A stretch of DNA of 14,994 nt from JAGLTN01 sp035403325 (lineage in GTDB: Bacteria > Planctomycetota > Phycisphaerae > Sedimentisphaerales > Anaerobacaceae): contig CAZBKA010000078.1 of NCBI GenBank assembly GCA_964492365.1, positions 1-14,994 of the forward strand, written 5' to 3'. Position 1 is the first letter of the stretch; every line of letters begins with the position of its first letter. Under the pieces are notes generated by a model. That model saw nothing but the letters and a program-made list of their open reading frames with translations. It was not told where the DNA came from and ran no database searches. Shown here piece after piece: positions 13,701 to 14,994 of the stretch. The position numbers and the translations under genes were made by a program.

Positions 13701-14759
13701 AATGGTGCGTTACATTGGCAGGCTGCAGCTGGTGATATTTCGTTATATTACATTTACCGGTCCAGCTCTCCAGAGTTTGAGCCTTCAGGGGTAAATTTTC
13801 TTACATATGTCGGATCAGGGACAACAAGTTTTGTAGATAATAAGCTTGATTACGATGGTTCCATTATAAATGGTATAAAGTACTACAGAATTACAGCGGT
13901 TGACAAATACGGACACCAGGGTCCAGCTACTGCGGTAATTATTGCTCCTGCACCAGGGACGGGCCCAACGATACGATCTTTTTGGAATTGTGATGAAACT
14001 TCGGATAATATTTGCGCTGATTCAGTCGGTAGTTTTGATGGTACAATACAGAATGCATCTCACTATGATAATGGCAAGTATAATTACTGTCTTGATTTCA
14101 ATGGCTCCAGCAGTTCAGTTTATATCCATGATGCCTTTCAATTTGAAGCTTATACGATTGGAGTCTGGGTAAAAGTGTCTTATCTTAAAGCCAGTAACAT
14201 AATAGTCCGTTCATCTCCTAATGGTCCTAAGGCTGAATATTCACATCAACTTAGAATCAATTCAGCAGGAAAATTTGAGCATTATCTCTACGATGGTCAA
14301 ATGCATACTATCAGCAGCACAACAACCATACTGCCTGATCGATGGTACTATGTTGTTATTTCCGCGAAAGGCAGTGATAATATGAAGCTATACGTAAACG
14401 GTAAGCTGGAAGCTGCTGTCGCTATATCGGGCAATTTGTGGTCAGGTGGTGATAGATGGTATTGGGGTATAGCAGCCGGTACGGCATTTGGGTATTTTAA
14501 TGGACTGCTTGATGAAATAATACTTTTTAATACTCAGCTCAAAGATGATGAAGTTGCTTCACTATTTTATCCGGGGGATTTAGATGGGGATAGAGATGTT
14601 GATTTTAATGATATTTTAATTTTTTCTCAGCAATGGCTTTTAATGGCACAAGGCCAGGATATTGGGTTTGATGGAGATATCAATGCTGATGGTGCTGTCG
14701 ATTTTATTGATTTTGTATTGTTAGCTGCGGATTGGTTTGAAAATTGTGATTTTGATTAA
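10704..14759 (+). CDS. Secreted modular glycoside-hydrolase-like protein with CBM6, beta-sandwich, LamG-like and dockerin-like domains
   Basis: A 1351-residue exported protein, probably acting on a polysaccharide outside the cytoplasm. Residues 1-30 are a signal peptide (KTIKLIFILFSLFF core). Residues 33-165 resemble the GH67/GH20 N-terminal domain (ASRELQRYLYQLT, GVMYGVYGLLEDHYGIGFYF). Residues 170-510 look like a TIM-barrel catalytic part: APEMYIRGF, MRMNFLLIHNYN, SRGVKIGLGLDI, FKSENVSM with Glu359, and LYCLTWR. The family and catalytic acids are not certain. A helical region (about 512-546 and 680-760) is split by a CBM6 at 556-680. Beta-sandwich FnIII/Ig-like domains cover about 793-1085, and a LamG-like lectin fold 1091-1287. 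A duplicated calcium-binding dockerin-like tail (DLDGDRDVDFND, DINADGAVDFID) ends the protein. The start ATG follows AGGATAAATT. GH67-like alpha-glucuronidase activity is only a guess. Confidence 0.88.
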   Translation: MKLPVTLLHSKTIKLIFILFSLFFQNILLGNTQIIVGESASDMECYASRELQRYLYQLTSELPTVVQSVDNINIPTFVIGTQLSNSLLASFVSQGLIVADLNDPGPQGYVIKKITYNGQPVIAILGGDNVGVMYGVYGLLEDHYGIGFYFSGDAIGEPSPLLSMPDVDERKAPEMYIRGFLPWTNFHQSSTVYSWEDWKYIIDQMAKMRMNFLLIHNYNAEAGHNEMFHNFTLNGITSRVWMATAKTGHGWGCPGWNLSEYLFGAGDLFDDYDFGASCALYNENLSNLEIFAKGVGLFQRVIDYAHSRGVKIGLGLDINIIMPDYVGYSGTDSAVVNARVNQIATDYPDLDYLFCFKSENVSMTKEAWQSCFMKFYNGLHTRCPDIKIAASGWGIDSTWVAPLPSDVIAAPIAPYSATWEDGSAFGTREFWACPWMERDFSSSEYFYPYNIDLSDTIQNYQSRTANTKGLYCLTWRITDAIDPKLSYIAKAPWDQANIYTSSHSVYQEYAIKNYGTVAGQMVADIIDQNEPFASNFGECEGTYPFDGISSTAGSIFNVYWFKFYSNSPQGVSPIYASSCSSMNNVTKYSASEGGQCLGSISQGSWFKFNAISFDTEPDSFQVRIASDKAGGGRLEIRLDSLDGPVIGTCIIRETDGWQNWQNISIPVSSVSGTHAVYFKALRPDDITLASQQIALIDAALAQTDNETQQAKLKLLKCRIAAAKAYIELDLGGASTSNLEVYVNLMGQLVRNFTHRVVDISSLGNVVSLQNRFVQINYVNVVKALRNTQVVKMPSHVSARGTANGAAISWVNEEPSVNGFNVYGNGVKLTSVPLDADCTTYNDICDNICTYSVTAVYASNIESIRSPAQTCNAGSADTEGPYIALVSPPTSVAKNDGADIKVRLLDNRDTNLLSATCYFRPLGTNQWTSVIMTRRTKAVFSVRIDDADISADGFEYYITASDSTNQTSFPPDAPNHTMTSVVYGLSSQTLPSVPSNATFSNGALHWQAAAGDISLYYIYRSSSPEFEPSGVNFLTYVGSGTTSFVDNKLDYDGSIINGIKYYRITAVDKYGHQGPATAVIIAPAPGTGPTIRSFWNCDETSDNICADSVGSFDGTIQNASHYDNGKYNYCLDFNGSSSSVYIHDAFQFEAYTIGVWVKVSYLKASNIIVRSSPNGPKAEYSHQLRINSAGKFEHYLYDGQMHTISSTTTILPDRWYYVVISAKGSDNMKLYVNGKLEAAVAISGNLWSGGDRWYWGIAAGTAFGYFNGLLDEIILFNTQLKDDEVASLFYPGDLDGDRDVDFNDILIFSQQWLLMAQGQDIGFDGDINADGAVDFIDFVLLAADWFENCDFD

Positions 14760-14919
14760 TACCATATTAAATCGATAACTCAATTAGAGCTATTCTATCG
14801 ATAGATTGCGAACTACTATACAATAATCGTAATGACTTTGCCTTTTAAAGCGATTCAGAGTTTAGCCAGACACTCATATCCTAAGCTGACATACAATGTT
14901 TATGCCAAGCCTTTCAAAG

Positions 14920-14960
14920 AGACTATGATAACTTTCATCTGAGTCTATTTTAATTTTTTT
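14920..14960 (+). terminator. Possible weak terminator downstream of the secreted protein gene
   Basis: A broken stem (AGACT-ATGA at 14920-14928 with TCAT at 14935-14938 and AGTCT at 14942-14946, three-base bulge) is followed by a T-rich stretch, ATTTTAATTTTTTT, to 14960. The stem is weak. The rest of 14760-14994 holds a palindromic ATCGATA/TATCGAT pair (14771-14777 with 14796-14802) and no gene. An ATG stands at the very last three bases, but nothing can be read from it. Confidence 0.35.
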
Positions 14961-14994
14961 CGGTGCAGACAGTTACAAATGGATAATATTCATG

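Noticed and set aside
1..14994. CRISPR array, transposase, integrase or toxin-antitoxin pair
   Set aside because: No regularly spaced repeats, no terminal inverted repeats with a transposase frame and no matching protein motifs were seen on either strand.

Overview
The window looks like a piece of chromosome from a free-living, probably anaerobic bacterium of the Planctomycetota (class Phycisphaerae, Sedimentisphaerales-like). The main pointer is the C-terminal duplicated dockerin-like repeat on the large secreted protein at the right end. Phycisphaerae carry this kind of tail on many secreted polysaccharide-active proteins. The moderate-to-low GC content, the NIF-type Fe-S assembly genes and the frequent TTG starts fit but do not prove this. 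The assignment is inference, because no rRNA or marker phylogeny is available.

Left part (1-3524). The window opens inside a tRNA-Gln(CUG) gene, followed by a clear intrinsic terminator. Convergent to it is an exonuclease III gene (xth-type) on the minus strand with a near-consensus sigma70 promoter. The 320-bp gap upstream of xth hides the remains, or a frameshifted copy, of an entericidin-like small lipoprotein on the plus strand. Next, on the minus strand, is a 780-residue protein that joins a GT4-type glycosyltransferase to a helical, probably (alpha/alpha)-toroid domain.

Centre (3525-10412). A 270-bp divergent intergenic region holds one promoter for each side. It also holds a perfect inverted repeat, TACTAA-C-TTAGTA, just after the -10 box of the rightward promoter. 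Rightward runs a tight seven-gene operon: an Rrf2-family regulator with three Fe-S-type cysteines, cysteine synthase (cysK), serine O-acetyltransferase (cysE), quinolinate synthase (nadA), an O-acetylhomoserine sulfhydrylase-type enzyme (metY-like), nifU and nifS. Gaps between genes are only 3 to 35 bp. Together they make a sulfur-to-iron-sulfur circuit. CysE and CysK make cysteine, NifS takes sulfur from it, NifU builds clusters on its scaffold, and NadA is a [4Fe-4S] client. The Rrf2 protein, probably itself an Fe-S protein, would read the outcome and repress its own operon through the inverted repeat.

Right part (10413-14994). A 291-bp gap without a recognisable gene precedes a 1351-residue secreted modular protein. 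It has a signal peptide, a GH67/GH20-like N-terminal domain, a probable glycosidase barrel, a CBM6 domain set inside the protein, beta-sandwich (FnIII/Ig-like) domains, a LamG-like lectin domain and a dockerin-like tail. The last 235 bp hold only a possible weak terminator.

No CRISPR array, insertion sequence, phage gene or recognised defence system is visible. The points most worth a second look are the apparently permuted CBM6, the Rrf2-controlled Cys/Fe-S/NAD operon, the cysteine-rich N-terminal part of CysE, the GT-toroid fusion and the broken entericidin-like gene.
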